Shown piece after piece: positions 14,135-14,341 of a stretch of DNA of 14,341 nt. The notes under the pieces were generated by a model. That model was not told the DNA's origin. It made no database searches and saw nothing but the letters and a program-made list of their open reading frames with translations. Both the position numbers and the translations under genes were made by a program. The stretch is from Bacillota bacterium (lineage in GTDB: Bacteria > Bacillota > Clostridia > Lachnospirales > Lachnospiraceae). The DNA lies in the NCBI GenBank assembly GCA_023415475.1, contig JAEZKL010000016.1, positions 1 to 14,341 on the forward strand, in the 5' to 3' direction. Numbering within the stretch: position 1 is the stretch's first letter; every line of letters starts with the position of its first letter.

Positions 14135-14167
14135 AAAACAGAAATCCTACCAAGGTTTTTCTGTTTT
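14135..14167 (-). terminator. Terminator after the 23S rRNA gene
   Basis: The stem arms AAAACAGAAA and TTTCTGTTTT extend inward by CCT/AGG with a small bulge and an ACCA-type loop. A T6 run follows on the minus strand. It lies about 60 bases past the 23S 3' end and probably closes the rRNA operon before the tRNA genes. Confidence 0.65.
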
Positions 14168-14228
14168 AATTGACTTTTCACTACACTAGAAAACGATAAA
14201 ATTCATCCAATCTAAACAAACCATTTTT

Positions 14229-14341
14229 AGGTCAAGCCCTCGACCTATTAGTAACAGTCAGCTCCATGTGTTACCACACTTCCACCTCTGTCCTATCTAC
14301 CTGATCGTCTTTCAGGGGTCTTACTAGCTTATGCTATGGGA
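14229..14341 (-). rRNA. 23S rRNA, 3' end (partial)
   Basis: Read on the minus strand, the segment contains the conserved 3'-terminal 23S sequence: GATAGGACAGAGGTGGAAG, GTAACACATGGAGCTGAC, and TACTAATAGGTCGAGGGC followed by TTGACC at the mature end. The gene continues beyond the right edge. No 5S rRNA follows it in the 158 bases before tRNA-Asn. The exact 3' base is uncertain by a few positions. Confidence 0.93.

Overview
The window looks like the chromosome of a low-GC, spore-former-type Firmicute, most likely a Lachnospiraceae/Clostridium cluster XIVa relative. The basis is AT-rich DNA, strong AGGAGG-type ribosome binding sites, two TTG starts, sigma-A-like promoters, and a rRNA/tRNA-Asn/tRNA-Cys cluster with Gram-positive features. 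Species cannot be fixed from the sequence alone.

Layout from left to right. (1) 1-126: the 5' end of a group II intron on the minus strand, cut by the window edge and inserted just past the terminator (131-178) of the next operon. (2) 220-4470, minus strand: a MarR-family regulator followed by two overlapping ABC exporter half-transporter genes. They are driven by a near-consensus promoter with a palindromic operator immediately downstream of its -10 box. The two ABC subunits look like a heterodimer with one catalytically weakened ATP site. (3) 4578-7240: a degenerate attachment-site copy, a methyl-accepting chemotaxis protein with a TTG start, and a short decayed coding remnant. (4) 7241-8543: a collapsed integrative element holding a PHP-family phosphoesterase gene, the 3' stub of a lost upstream gene, and an internally deleted integrase remnant. 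(5) 8614-13834: an intact-looking 5.2 kb integrative element. It carries a UvrD-like helicase gene overlapped by a DUF2290-like gene, a strong bidirectional terminator, an oriT-like region, a truncated MobV relaxase gene and a tyrosine recombinase. (6) 13813-14341, minus strand: tRNA-Cys (the integration target), tRNA-Asn, a terminator and the 3' end of 23S rRNA.

The unifying structure is a tandem array of related elements accreted at the 3' end of tRNA-Cys. The tRNA 3' segment recurs at 8614 (25 of 25 bases), 8529 (15-base core), 7241 (23 of 25) and in degenerate form at 4578. The copies at 7241 and 8614 continue into a shared 99-bp left end with paired TTGCACC repeats. Matching TTGCACC pairs and a shared terminator hairpin mark the integrase-side ends at 8444-8516 and 13728-13800. 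Each interval holds a different cargo, which fits repeated site-specific insertion followed by decay of older members.

The best candidate for an undescribed system is the overlapping helicase plus DUF2290-like pair. It is the only non-mobility cargo of the youngest element and could be a two-gene anti-phage module. That function is an inference from architecture and context, not something the sequence proves.
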